Source of the DNA: Streptomyces sp. NBC_00154
GTDB lineage: Bacteria; Actinomycetota; Actinomycetes; Streptomycetales; Streptomycetaceae
NCBI RefSeq assembly: GCF_026342835.1
Contig: NZ_JAPEMI010000004.1
Coordinates: 1-64,000 of the forward strand
DNA: 64,000 bases
Direction: 5' to 3'
Under the pieces are notes generated by a model. It worked only from the letters and a program-made list of their open reading frames with translations. It did not search any database and was not told the DNA's origin. A program made the translations under genes and the position numbers. Of the stretch, positions 19,301 through 27,364 are shown in pieces (the stretch's first letter is position 1; every line of letters begins with the position of its first letter).

Positions 19301-20703
19301 GGCAGGTTCTCCGGTTCGCGGCACGCGTCGTCCAGGATGCGCTGAGGTAGTCCTGGGTCGTAGGTCACCGCCGGGGCCTTCTCCAGCGGCTTGGTGATCA
19401 CTTCCCGGAGCTGGTCCCGGGACATCGGGGCCAGCGGGAGCAACCTGCCGTCTGTGAGCAGGGGGCCGAGCCAGGGGTGCTTGAGTGCCGCGTCCATGAA
19501 GTCGGACCGGAGGGTGAGCAGCAGGCGTGACCCGGCGCCGGGCCGCCTTCGGGGGACGAGCAGTCCGGCGACTTCTTCGATCTCGGCTTCGGTGCGGTCC
19601 AGGAGGGCCTCGGCCTGGTCGAGTACGACGAGGTACTTGCCGCCTGTGCTGCCCCGCAAGCGGTTCAGTGTGTCCACGAGGCCACGGTTCGTGAGCCATC
19701 CCTCCACCTGGTCAACGCTCTCCGCCCGTGGATCCCCGAACCGGCCGCTGCGATCGGCTTTGTAGAGGTCGGTGGCCAAGTTGGCCAGTAATGACCCGTC
19801 GGCCCCCGCGTTCACCACCACGGCGTCGAAGTTCTCCCCCTGTTCCCGGTGCTCCCGCCGAATCTCGGGCACCACCCCCGCGAGCGCGAGTGAGGACTTC
19901 CCGCAGCCCGACGGCCCGCAGACAACGACGGCCGGGTGGTCCCCCTTCAGGTCCCTGACCGCCCTCTCGATGTCGTCACCGCGTCCGAAGAAGATGTCGT
20001 TGTGGTTCTCCTGGAAGGTGTCCAGACCACGAAAGGGGTCCGGAGCCAGGGCGCGGGCGAGGTCGGGCAACGTCCGTAGCACGGCTTCCACACTGATGGC
20101 GAAGGCTTGCTGGGTGTCGTCCCGCTTGCCCTCGGCAGCGACAACGATGCCGACCGCCGCGCCCCGCTGCTCGTCCCAGACCGGGCTGCCGCTGAAGCCC
20201 CTGGTGATGTGAACCGTCCGTGTGTCGGCGCGGGAGAGCTGGATCCAGTCTCCCTCCACCTTCCCGCTGAGTTCCCCTCGGTGCCGGATCACGCCCAGTT
20301 CACCGTCGGGAAATCCCACAACGCGCACACGACGATCCGAAAGCTCGTCCGATTCGGCCATGGGCAGCGGACACGTGCCGGGAACAGCATCGACTAACCG
20401 CAGGACCGCCACATCCCCGCAGTGCTCAGGCGCTTCTGGGATCCACCATTCGACCTCGGCGGTGAAGTGTCCCCTCCCGGCCCCGTCGGCCAGCGGAAAG
20501 TCGACCAGCACGGTGATTCCGGCGGCGACTTCGAGGTCCCGTTTCCTGTCCAGTGCGTCCGACACGACATGAGCGCAGGTCAACGCGCGATCCGGGGTGA
20601 TGAGGAAGCCCGCCCCGGCGATCGTGCCTTTCTGTCCACTGATGCGGACGACCGCCGCGTTCAGCGCCTCGTCGGCACTCCGTGACTCATTCCCCGACAC
20701 CAT
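16315..20703 (-). CDS. Trypsin-like protease / nSTAND NTPase / TM / beta-propeller giant conflict-type protein
   Basis: 1462 residues. Domain order: a trypsin-like serine protease (about 14-215; His45 in LTCAHVVSD, Asp97 in CGDVAVLRL, Ser171 in GFSGSP); a STAND-type P-loop NTPase (Walker A GPSGCGKS 263-270, Walker B YLVVLDQAEAL 357-367, winged-helix region to about 650 with AELAHETLINIWPALR); a TM helix (about 669-690); then about 770 residues of WD40/beta-propeller-like repeats (IAFSPDAGHLATIADGRLRLWDLA). The protease-nSTAND-propeller architecture, with a Trypco1-like gene 31 bases upstream, matches NTP-dependent biological-conflict systems described in multicellular bacteria. The propeller or STAND part would sense, and the protease would act. 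Confidence 0.85.
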   Translation of the reverse strand: MVSGNESRSADEALNAAVVRISGQKGTIAGAGFLITPDRALTCAHVVSDALDRKRDLEVAAGITVLVDFPLADGAGRGHFTAEVEWWIPEAPEHCGDVAVLRLVDAVPGTCPLPMAESDELSDRRVRVVGFPDGELGVIRHRGELSGKVEGDWIQLSRADTRTVHITRGFSGSPVWDEQRGAAVGIVVAAEGKRDDTQQAFAISVEAVLRTLPDLARALAPDPFRGLDTFQENHNDIFFGRGDDIERAVRDLKGDHPAVVVCGPSGCGKSSLALAGVVPEIRREHREQGENFDAVVVNAGADGSLLANLATDLYKADRSGRFGDPRAESVDQVEGWLTNRGLVDTLNRLRGSTGGKYLVVLDQAEALLDRTEAEIEEVAGLLVPRRRPGAGSRLLLTLRSDFMDAALKHPWLGPLLTDGRLLPLAPMSRDQLREVITKPLEKAPAVTYDPGLPQRILDDACREPENLPLLGFVLKKLWDEQFAGRLRTTTYEAMHGVQGALEEHCNKAWKQCVGENNKAAASRLFRGLVRVLPGSKTPLRRRLTREEAGEAGWELAQSFAARRLLVLRGEKGKSETAELAHETLINIWPALREQVQEDAKFLAGRAELNHDLDRWTKEGRSPALLPGAIQLASIQGWVKDREKELTEEERDFLIRARQRRRVHRARIRIAWTAVAVVLALIAGLGTFLVYQQQVSTQREAESRSRLLANLSGEVAKQDPGQAALIAMGAYEIEPTDEARNAMLRRYDQFKGAAWVLTGAEGKIRDAATSVDGTVTLVTTDNGRATLFVRKAGGRTQRLQLSLDEMAFQPLVSRDGRRIAYVSAPGTFVWHDVDPTTDKPENLLGAAHTLRAAEFKEIVDQVNWLSDVESLIAFSPDAGHLATIADGRLRLWDLATERHQDVPGRVPTSHVSVWFGPDENTLVVRHADSSSGASTLEAVGVGTGKARQLADNVDARTFDGSPTALSGDGSVLVVCNQVKKGDEIVGVYRALRVTDGKVLNSYTYTGPNSPCGGIAVDDKGERFAAYISGKWMIVGPRHDRQVRQAMAPSPAMVLGRLLGDPRHLLVLTVADGDIALTAQSLTPNDVDGSDIVIGAPRLIEDGKTLVARVRQLDQPDSGETLALIDAATGQITSAVKRPTTAAYEPAVESSLTVNDAGTLVADVVAPDKILIRQIPSLRKVAEITTVTPSVNKSGKTERLTLTFLRGGDQLLALSGSRIEHWNARTGRRLSKTIDARSLLLGEKDPPRSGSQAVFGSPFALNSRPEAGYAQIMIYGDPVLHAINLSTGKENKALRIRLGPDVERAFLDSSGRYAAAKTPGGMLELWATKTGQQPTKVVGPLGPLGASSSGKGFTFNFTGNEGEFYVANGSSVRFQQLSDPSNFKTYDFAANQYIWAATKDGKTLLRTLSGGGFGGGNGDGGRLDLIHLDPELWKRHLCDALGRDLAQDERRGMPAGLPDRICPA

Positions 20704-20734
20704 TGACCTCCACGTCCCCCGCGAGCCAGTCAGG

Positions 20735-21109
20735 TCAACTTACGGGAGTGCCAGGCCCACTTGGGTCTGCGGCGTCATTTCTGTGCCACGTCAGACTCAC
20801 GGAGAAGTTAGCCGCCGTCGCGGTGCTGGCAATTACCACGTCCGCCTCGGCCGACAGCGACACCCCGAACTCCAGCGTGATCTCGTCCGGCGCGTTGGCC
20901 AGCCCCCGGAACCTGCCCACGAAACTCTCCGCCACCGGCCGTACGGTGTCCAGCATCTGCCCGAACGACCGCTCCGCCCGGGCTACGGAGCGCCCTCCGC
21001 GCCCCACTCGGACGAGGGTTTCGTCCACCTCACGGATCTGAACACGGATCGCTTCGTCACTGCCGTCCCTCAACGGCACCTCGACCGTGTGGACAGGGCG
21101 TTCGCTCAC
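20735..21109 (-). CDS. Trypco1-like (CU044_2847-type) small protein
   Basis: 124 residues from GTG 21109, which has GGAGG five bases before it; an upstream GTG at 21124 is weaker. The single domain runs VEVPLRDG...IREVDETLVRV, a helix (SFGQMLDTVRPVAESFVGRF), then ITLEFGVSLSAEADVVIASTATAANFSVSLTW, the pattern I recognise from trypsin-co-occurring domain proteins. It precedes the protease-nSTAND gene by 31 bases on the same strand, so they form a two-gene unit. In known systems this domain is thought to be a partner or substrate of the protease. That role here is inference. Confidence 0.8.
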   Translation of the reverse strand: MSERPVHTVEVPLRDGSDEAIRVQIREVDETLVRVGRGGRSVARAERSFGQMLDTVRPVAESFVGRFRGLANAPDEITLEFGVSLSAEADVVIASTATAANFSVSLTWHRNDAADPSGPGTPVS

Positions 21110-21802
21110 CGCAACCTCCAGCACTCGGGAGGAAGAACTGTAGCGAAGTCAATAGCCGCCATGCTCAGCGGAGTTGTGGGCATCCAGCCACAGCCGATGT
21201 ACCAACTGCTGCGGGACGGGCAGGTGGCGAAAGCGACATAGGTGCTCCCGGCGCCGCCCTCCCCGCTCCGGGATCATCCGTATCCACGGTCCGCAGCGGG
21301 CGATGTCCCTGCTTTCGTCGAGCCGGGCGCGTTCGCGTTGGTAGTCGGCTGTGATCGAGGCGTAGTAGTTGACCACCGAGCTGCGTGCCGGGCAAAGGGC
21401 GATACGGGAGGGCAGCGCGCGGGCGAGGGTGTCGTAACGGCACGTCCCGACGATTTTCCTCATGTCCTGGAGGAAGTGCGCGCCGCGGTCCCCGAGGCCG
21501 ACCTTTCCGCCGTTCTTGCGGCCACCGTCGGACGGAAGCCCGACGGAACCACCGCGGACCATCTACAAGTCCTCCGGCCCGCAGATGACCAAGGAGGCAG
21601 GACCTAGGTTCGCTGACACAGAAGCCCGAACGACTCTTTCGTTAAGAAACGACTCGGTTGAGTGAGACGGGACAGCGGCCTTGAGAATCAGGCAGCCGGA
21701 AGTAAAGGACAAGCAAAGTCCTGTAGTTGGTGTCTGAATCGACCTTCCGGCCTGACTTGGTCCGGGTGAAGGGGTTCTTCCCGCACTGACCAGGAGGCCA
21801 CC
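21110..21802. other. About 690 bases without a clear gene
   Basis: Two overlapping open frames compete: - strand 21149-21562 (137 codons, ending DAHNSAEHGG) and + strand 21242-21607 (121 codons, containing PDDFPHVLEEVRAAVPEADLSAVLAATVG). Neither has a convincing ribosome site or a recognised domain, so I do not call either. The segment 21600-21800 is less GC-rich and probably holds the promoter of the downstream transfer genes. Confidence 0.4.
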
Positions 21803-21844
21803 ATGTGCACTGCGCTCCGCGAGACCGCTCGGCGGGCGGTATGA
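21803..21844 (+). CDS. 13-codon leader ORF coupled to the transfer gene
   Basis: ATG 21803 has a perfect ribosome site (AGGAGG, 21792-21797, five-base spacer). It encodes MCTALRETARRAV and stops at TGA 21842-21844, overlapping the ATG of the next gene (21841). The next gene has no ribosome site of its own, so translation of this mini-ORF is probably what feeds ribosomes to it. It is too short to assign a function. Confidence 0.6.
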   Translation: MCTALRETARRAV

Positions 21845-22302
21845 GGTTCGACCTGCCAAGCGCCCAGGTCTTCAACGACGCCGTCGACTGGGTCACCGCC
21901 GCCGCCCCGTACCTAGCAGCGGCATCTGCGGTCGCCCTGGCTATCTGGATCTGTGTGGCTCTGTGGCGCGCCCGTCTCGTACGGGACGCCCTCGCCGACC
22001 GTGTCACCGTGGAAGTCGTTCCCACCAGCACGTTCGACCCGAGCGAGGGCGAGGTCGGCCGGTGGGCGCGCCAGCTCAGCCGGGTCCACCACGCCGCTGA
22101 CGGTGTCCCGGCACGCGGCTCGGCTGCTCGGCTGCGTTACAGCGCCGAGGACGGCAACATGCGGTGCTTCCTCGAGGGACCGGCCACCGCGGCCGCAGTG
22201 CTGGCCATGCCCGGTTTCGCCGAGGTCGACGTGCGAGCCCACCGCGCCCAGAAGGACATCCAGCCGGTCCGATTCCCCCAGCAGCCGGAGGGGGCCAAGT
22301 GA
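21841..22302 (+). CDS. Small N-terminally anchored transfer-operon protein
   Basis: 153 residues. One TM helix (about 17-43, AAAPYLAAASAVALAIWICVALW) precedes a soluble alpha/beta domain (VTVEVVPTSTFDPSEGEV ... MRCFLEGPATAAAVLAMPGFAEVDVRAH) with no name I can give. Its start overlaps a 13-codon leader ORF and its stop overlaps the GTG of the coupling ATPase. It may be a membrane partner of that ATPase, which itself lacks obvious TM helices (inference). Confidence 0.7.
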   Translation: MRFDLPSAQVFNDAVDWVTAAAPYLAAASAVALAIWICVALWRARLVRDALADRVTVEVVPTSTFDPSEGEVGRWARQLSRVHHAADGVPARGSAARLRYSAEDGNMRCFLEGPATAAAVLAMPGFAEVDVRAHRAQKDIQPVRFPQQPEGAK

Positions 22303-24479
22303 CCGGCACCGTCGAGTTCACGAAGCCCGCCACCGGTGACGGCCGCCGACGTCTGTCCCCTCGTTACGTGCAGCGCGTCGAGCTGACCCTGGCACTGCCT
22401 GACCAGAAGCCGCTCGCCTCTCTCGGCCTGAACCCTGACCCGCTCCAGCAGCTGGCGGCCGCTATGGCGTCGGTACGTACTGAGGACGACGAGCGGGCTG
22501 ACGTCGTTCTCGACCTGGTCCCCGTCCGTGAACGCCGACTCACCCGGCGTCGGCGTCGGCTGTTGGCACAGTCCAAGCGTCGCGGACCCTCCGCGTACGG
22601 CGAGCGGTTGACCGGGGGCCTCGGTGGGGCAGGGGTGTGGGAGTCGGTCCTGGCAGGCTGGTCCGGCGGCAAGACGGCCGGAGGCGGCCGCAGCGAGCGG
22701 CTGCCCCGCATGACGGACCTGCGCGACGGCGTCGGCAAATTCGATCCGGCGGCCGGCGCTGTGTTCGCGGTGCAGCTGCTGCTGCGGACCGAGGCCGGCC
22801 ACCCGCAGATCGCGCTGGCCCGCATGAATCAGCTGATCGCCGCGTTCTCAGCGACCACCGGTGAGAACTACCTCAAGCCCCGCCGTCCCCGTGTCCGCTG
22901 GCGGATCGCCTCGTTCGAGAGGCGGTTCGCCACCGGTGAGTTCGCGCCCCGCAAGCGGCAGTGGCTGACGGTGCCCGAGCTGGCGGGTTTCCTCAAGCCG
23001 CCCACCGTGAAATGCCGCGCCTCCAGCGTGGTGCGCTCAGGCGGTCTGGTCCCGCCAGCACCGTCCGACCTGCCGGTCTACACCGGGCAGCGGGACCTGG
23101 TGCCGCTCGGCGCCGTCATCTACTCCGACGGACGCGAGCGCATCGGCGCCGCCCGGGTGAAGGACCTTCTCTTCGGTCTGCAGCTGGGCAAGTCCGGCCA
23201 CGGCAAGACCGAAGCCGCGCTGGTGCAGTGCATCGCGATGGCCCACTCCGGGTACGGCACGTGGTTCCTGGACCCGCACGGCGAGGGATGGGTGCGAGCA
23301 AAGCCGTACCTGGCCCACGTCGAGATCGCGTCCCGCGTGTGGGAGATCAACCTGGCCTACTCCGAACCGGACCAGCTCGTCGCGTCCTGGAATCCACTGT
23401 GCATGCAAGGCCGGCCCCTGAGCGCGGTCAAGGACGTCGTCCGCTCGGTCACCGAGGGCATCGCCTCAGCCCAGGACTGGGGCGACAGCGCCCCGCGCGC
23501 CCGGACCATCCTGGCCCGCGCCACCCAGTCCTTGGCGCTGCTCAACCACCAGGCCGTCCAGGCCGGCAATCCCGACGCCCAGTGCACGCTGTTCCAACTG
23601 CGGAGCTGGCTGACGGATGAGGAGTGGCGCGAGCAGCTGCTGCCGAAGCTGCCGCCACGGGTGCGTGACTACTGGGAGAAGACGTTCCCGAAGCTCTCTG
23701 GGGACGCCGTGCCGACCGTCACCTACGCCATCGACCGGCTCGACACCTCCCCGGCGCTGCAAGCATTCCTCGGCAGTCCGCGCTCCGCGTACGACATCCG
23801 TAAGGCGATGGACACCAGCCGCGTCGTGTTCGTCTGCCCGTCCGGCAGCGAGAGCGACGCACTCGTCTCCTGCCTGCTCATCCACGATCTGCACCGCGCT
23901 GGCCTGTCCCGCCAGGACACCCCGCGCGACCAGCGGAAGACCTTCTGGGCCTGGGGCGACGAACTCACGGCACTGGACTCCTCGTCGAAGGGGTTCCTCG
24001 CCGCAATCGCCGAGCAGCTACGCAAGTACGAGGTGCGGTTCATCGGAATGACGCAGATGGCGCTGCGGCTCAGTGCCATCACCCGCCAGTCCCTGCTGCA
24101 GAACCAGAGCCTGCTGTCGACGTGCGCAGCCGACTTCGACGAGGCCGCGTTCGTCGCCCGGCGCTGGAACGGGAACGTGACCCCGGAGACCATCACCGAG
24201 CTGCCGAAATACCACTACGTCATGTCCATCAACCTCAATGGCACCCCGACGAAGCCCTTCCGGGTCCGTGGCCTGCCGGTCGAGGAGCTGTTCGAGCACT
24301 ACGACAACCCCGCCGGTGTGCCTGATCTGGACAAGGCGATCGACACCAACCTCCGACGCCGGCCTGTCGGCGAGATCCTCGCCGACCTTGAAGAACTGGA
24401 TGCGGTCGTCCTCGCCCACCACACCGGCGGCCGCTGCGGCCCGAACGGCGCCGGCGACCCCACCACCTTCATCGACTGA
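22299..24479 (+). CDS. VirD4/TraD-type coupling ATPase
   Basis: A 726-residue P-loop ATPase. Walker A GKSGHGKT is at 297-304; TWFLDPHGEGW and FWAWGDELTALD supply strand and Walker B-like motifs, and RFIGMTQMALRL is a sensor-like strand. This is the TraD/VirD4-like or FtsK/HerA-like family that feeds DNA to the T4SS. The N-terminal 200 residues hold an unrecognised region (LALPDQKPLASLGLNPDPLQQLAAAM) and no clear TM helix, so the upstream TM protein may anchor it. It ends 14 bases before the replication-relaxation gene. Confidence 0.85.
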   Translation: MTGTVEFTKPATGDGRRRLSPRYVQRVELTLALPDQKPLASLGLNPDPLQQLAAAMASVRTEDDERADVVLDLVPVRERRLTRRRRRLLAQSKRRGPSAYGERLTGGLGGAGVWESVLAGWSGGKTAGGGRSERLPRMTDLRDGVGKFDPAAGAVFAVQLLLRTEAGHPQIALARMNQLIAAFSATTGENYLKPRRPRVRWRIASFERRFATGEFAPRKRQWLTVPELAGFLKPPTVKCRASSVVRSGGLVPPAPSDLPVYTGQRDLVPLGAVIYSDGRERIGAARVKDLLFGLQLGKSGHGKTEAALVQCIAMAHSGYGTWFLDPHGEGWVRAKPYLAHVEIASRVWEINLAYSEPDQLVASWNPLCMQGRPLSAVKDVVRSVTEGIASAQDWGDSAPRARTILARATQSLALLNHQAVQAGNPDAQCTLFQLRSWLTDEEWREQLLPKLPPRVRDYWEKTFPKLSGDAVPTVTYAIDRLDTSPALQAFLGSPRSAYDIRKAMDTSRVVFVCPSGSESDALVSCLLIHDLHRAGLSRQDTPRDQRKTFWAWGDELTALDSSSKGFLAAIAEQLRKYEVRFIGMTQMALRLSAITRQSLLQNQSLLSTCAADFDEAAFVARRWNGNVTPETITELPKYHYVMSINLNGTPTKPFRVRGLPVEELFEHYDNPAGVPDLDKAIDTNLRRRPVGEILADLEELDAVVLAHHTGGRCGPNGAGDPTTFID

Positions 24480-24493
24480 AACGGAGCACCGTG

Positions 24494-25438
24494 ATGCCGT
24501 ATCCGCACACCGGCCCCACGGGCCTGGGCCAGATCGCACAGCAAGCAACTCAGGTCCTCTACCTGCACCGACTGGTCTCCACCAGGCAGCTGCACCAGCT
24601 GATCACCCCGCACCACACCCGCACCGAGTACCTGCGCCGGCAGCTCCACACCCTGCGCGACGCAGGCCTGGCCGAGACCGTCGGCCGCCGCGTCTCGGGC
24701 CAGACCGAACTGCTGTGGTGGCTCACCGAAAAGGGCGCGAACGCCGTCGAATCGGTTGGCCTGCTGCCTCAGCGCCCGTACCGGATGAGCCCGGAAGCCG
24801 CTCTCGGCCCACTGCAGGAACACACCCTCGCCACCGTGGACACGGGCCTGGCCTTCGTCGACTGGGCCCGCCGCCTCGGCCACGAATGCGGACCACTCGA
24901 CTGGTCACCCGAGATCGCGCACTACTACCGCGACGACGCCCGCCCCGGTGAAGAGCTCAGCCTCATCCCGGACGCCGTCCTCAACTACGTCCACACCGAC
25001 AAGAAGGCGAGACAGCGCACCCTGCTCACCTTCTTCGTCGAGCTCGACCGCACCCAGATGACCATCGCCCGCCTCGCACAGAAGCTCCACGCATACGCGG
25101 CCTACCACGACTTCGCCCCGCAGACACCCTCCGGCCGCGGAACCAAAGCAGGCCGCCGTCTCACGACGACACCAGCCTGGCGCTACCGCTACCCCGCCTT
25201 CCCCCGCCTGCTCCTGGTCCTCACCGGCGCCTCCGACACGCGGCTCGCCCGGCGCATTGCCGACCTCCGCAGCCTCGCCGCCAGCGACCCCGCCTTCACC
25301 AACACAGGGCTGCGGGCCGGCGTCACGACCCTGGACCAGCTCCAGCATCGCGGCCCGTTCGCCCCGATCTTCACCCCAGTCCTCGGAGCAGACGAACCGA
25401 ACGACGCTTGGCTGCGCCCTCTCAGCATCGCTGCCTGA
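24494..25438 (+). CDS. Replication-relaxation family protein
   Basis: 314 residues. The N-terminal winged helix (VLYLHRLVSTRQLHQLI ... YLRRQLHTLRDAGLAETVG ... LWWLTEKGANAVE) and middle domain (LIPDAVLNYV ... TFFVELDRTQMTIARLAQKLHAY) are characteristic of the Replic_Relax family of actinobacterial and firmicute plasmids and conjugative elements, thought to act in DNA processing at transfer or replication origins. ATG 24494 is seven bases after GGAG; GTG 24491 is the alternative. Following the coupling ATPase, it is the best candidate in the window for relaxosome work, although no relaxase catalytic motif is seen. Confidence 0.8.
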   Translation: MPYPHTGPTGLGQIAQQATQVLYLHRLVSTRQLHQLITPHHTRTEYLRRQLHTLRDAGLAETVGRRVSGQTELLWWLTEKGANAVESVGLLPQRPYRMSPEAALGPLQEHTLATVDTGLAFVDWARRLGHECGPLDWSPEIAHYYRDDARPGEELSLIPDAVLNYVHTDKKARQRTLLTFFVELDRTQMTIARLAQKLHAYAAYHDFAPQTPSGRGTKAGRRLTTTPAWRYRYPAFPRLLLVLTGASDTRLARRIADLRSLAASDPAFTNTGLRAGVTTLDQLQHRGPFAPIFTPVLGADEPNDAWLRPLSIAA

Positions 25439-25463
25439 ACGCCCCCTTCAGGAAGGAAGACCC

Positions 25464-25841
25464 ATGCTCTTCTTCAGCCGCTTCAGCCAGGAACCGTCGG
25501 ACGCGCAGTCGGCAGAAGGGTTGCCGGGTGAATACAGGGCCTGTGACGAGCTGGGCGCCATCGCCCGACCGTTCTCGCCGCTCATCGGGGAGATGCTGGC
25601 TCTGTACTGCCACACCCGCCCCATCGGCGCGCTCTCCCAGACCGAAGACTGCCGCGACGAATACCAGATGACGGCTCGCTCGATCATCCACCACATCCTG
25701 GAAGGCTGGCAGAACCAGACCGCCGGCCGCGGCACCATAGATGACCTGCTCCTTCAACCAAGGACCAGCCGTCTCCCACACCCTGAAAAGGCTGCCGGTC
25801 ACGCGACGTCTGGTGGGGAGCAATACCGTCGTGCGTCCTGA
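25464..25841 (+). CDS. Hypothetical protein, end of the transfer operon
   Basis: 125 residues, ATG with GGAAGGA seven bases upstream, 25 bases after the replication-relaxation gene. A soluble, helical central part (ELGAIARPFSPLIGEMLALYCHTRP ... MTARSIIHHILEGWQNQ) is followed by a disordered C-terminus. No domain recognised. The last gene of the rightward transfer segment. Confidence 0.6.
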   Translation: MLFFSRFSQEPSDAQSAEGLPGEYRACDELGAIARPFSPLIGEMLALYCHTRPIGALSQTEDCRDEYQMTARSIIHHILEGWQNQTAGRGTIDDLLLQPRTSRLPHPEKAAGHATSGGEQYRRAS

Positions 25842-26629
25842 CCTGGCCAAGTGGCATCACTGTGCAGGGCGTTGCCGCTCTTGCAACTGACCATGGGGCC
25901 GCAAGGTGCGGTAGCTCCTCAGCCCTGGCGGGCTTGCGGTGCCCCGCAGGGGCAGCTCCAGCCGTCCTTGCGCCAGCAGGTCACTGGGGGTGCGAGAGAC
26001 CAAGCTCCTTGGCTGGGCACATCCGTGGTGCAGGTGGCCACTGATCGTCGGCGTAATGGCGAGGCTTGGTCACAGCTGACGTTCGGGGGCGCAGGTTTCA
26101 GGCGGGGTTCGACTTGGGCCGCGACAGGCACAGAACGTTCCGCCCAGCCCGGCCCGGGCAGGATTTCAGGCTCGGGCCGGTGGCTCTTGTATAAGAGGCG
26201 CGGCCACATAAACCCTGCCTGACCTGCATGTTTGCTGAATGCGTGTTGTTCTGGAGAGCACATTTGGCATGCCGAGATGTCAACCTGGCCGTCACATTCG
26301 TGCCGAAAAAACAAGTACAGCTTGATCAGGCGAGCCGCGAGAAACGGGCCGCGTTACGCCTGGTCAGCGGCCTGGGGTGAGGGGGGAACGTATGCCGTTC
26401 CCCGCCGTGTCGGGGCGGCGAATGTGCGCTCCATGCGACACATGAAATCAAGCATCACTTGATTTCATGGTCCAGTGCGACATGCAAATCAAGCCTGAGT
26501 TGACTTTCTGTGCAGCGGGATCGCGAAGGCCGTGGGCTTGCCGTCGGATGGCGCGCCGGTGCGTCAAAAGACAAGCTCCTGTTGATTTTTCCGATAGTGT
26601 CTGCCACGCCTGAGTACTAAGGAGGTCAT
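25842..26629. other. About 790-base intergenic region ahead of the replication-type genes
   Basis: No supported gene. The left part (25850-26160) is GC-rich without structure I can interpret. The right part (26220-26600) is notably richer in A/T and carries an 11-bp palindrome and related half-sites, so it is a plausible replication origin or operator region for the winged-helix genes downstream. Confidence 0.45.
26442..26495. promoter_or_regulatory. Palindrome and related half-site upstream of the RepL-like gene
   Basis: ATGAAATCAAG (26442-26452) pairs with CTTGATTTCAT (26458-26468): perfect 11-bp arms, five-base spacer. A near copy of one arm, ATGCAAATCAAG, follows at 26482-26493 and has the same CGACA prefix as the first. 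AT-rich inverted repeats before a replication-type gene suggest an initiator or autoregulator binding site (inference). Confidence 0.55.
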
Positions 26630-27319
26630 GTGCCATCTGAACAGCCGGCCCGGCGTCGTCCGGGCGGGCCACGAGCCGTTCCATCCCACACGTCTGACGG
26701 CGCTGCATACGACGACATCCTCAGCGTCCTAGGGAGGCAGCTAGGCGAAGCGGCCCAGACCGCCGACCCACGCAGCCACCGCAAGCTGAAGGGCGTGACG
26801 TTCGAGTTCGAGAACGAGGCGCGCGCCGTCCACAACATGGCGGGCAACGCCGGCTACAGCCTGGCGAGTAACTGGTTCACCCAGCTCCTCGCGCAGCTGG
26901 CCGTCGCCAACTCCATCACCAAGTCGCAGCTGTGTGTCTTCCTCTTCGTTGCCGGGGGGCAGGTTCCGGGAACCGGCATCGCCCAGTACACCCAGCAGGA
27001 GATCACCGACGGGCTGAACAAACTTGCCGCCAAGAAGAAGGACGGGAAGCAGATCACCCGGTCCACCGTGAATCGAGCCATCAAAGCACTCTGCGAATAC
27101 AAATGGGTCGAGCAGGCAGGAAACGGCAAGATCCGCCTGAACGTGACGCTCTGGTTCCAGGGCAACAGCACGGCCCAGCACGAAGTGCTCGCAGAGATCG
27201 CCTCGGAGCACGATCACGACCCGACCGCCTTCCCCCACGACATCGGCCCCGAGCAGCCGCACCAGGAGGAGTTCGACTTTGGGCAGGACACCTACACCAG
27301 GGAGAAGAGAACCGGGTGA
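26630..27319 (+). CDS. RepL-like winged-helix protein (candidate replication initiator)
   Basis: 229 residues from GTG 26630, directly after AAGGAGGT. The core (about 85-185) is a winged helix of the plasmid RepL style: SLASNWFTQLLAQLAVANSI, KSQLCVFLFVAGG, YTQQEITDGLNKLA, ITRSTVNRAIKALCEYKWVEQ, then a wing and IRLNVTLWFQGNS. The C-terminus is acidic. The protein pairs with another winged-helix gene 45 bases downstream and has palindromes upstream. Replication initiation or its control is the likeliest role; a MarR-like regulator cannot be excluded from sequence alone. Confidence 0.55.
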   Translation: MPSEQPARRRPGGPRAVPSHTSDGAAYDDILSVLGRQLGEAAQTADPRSHRKLKGVTFEFENEARAVHNMAGNAGYSLASNWFTQLLAQLAVANSITKSQLCVFLFVAGGQVPGTGIAQYTQQEITDGLNKLAAKKKDGKQITRSTVNRAIKALCEYKWVEQAGNGKIRLNVTLWFQGNSTAQHEVLAEIASEHDHDPTAFPHDIGPEQPHQEEFDFGQDTYTREKRTG

Positions 27320-27364
27320 TACTGCGTACGTACCCTGGCAGCCGACAATGAGGAGGGTGGCCTG

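Noticed and set aside
21149..21607. Competing 137- and 121-codon ORFs on opposite strands
   Set aside because: No ribosome site, no domain, and each undermines the other.
24494..25438. Calling this gene a relaxase
   Set aside because: No HUH motif, catalytic Tyr pair or metal-binding histidine triad is visible; the winged-helix replication-relaxation family fits better.
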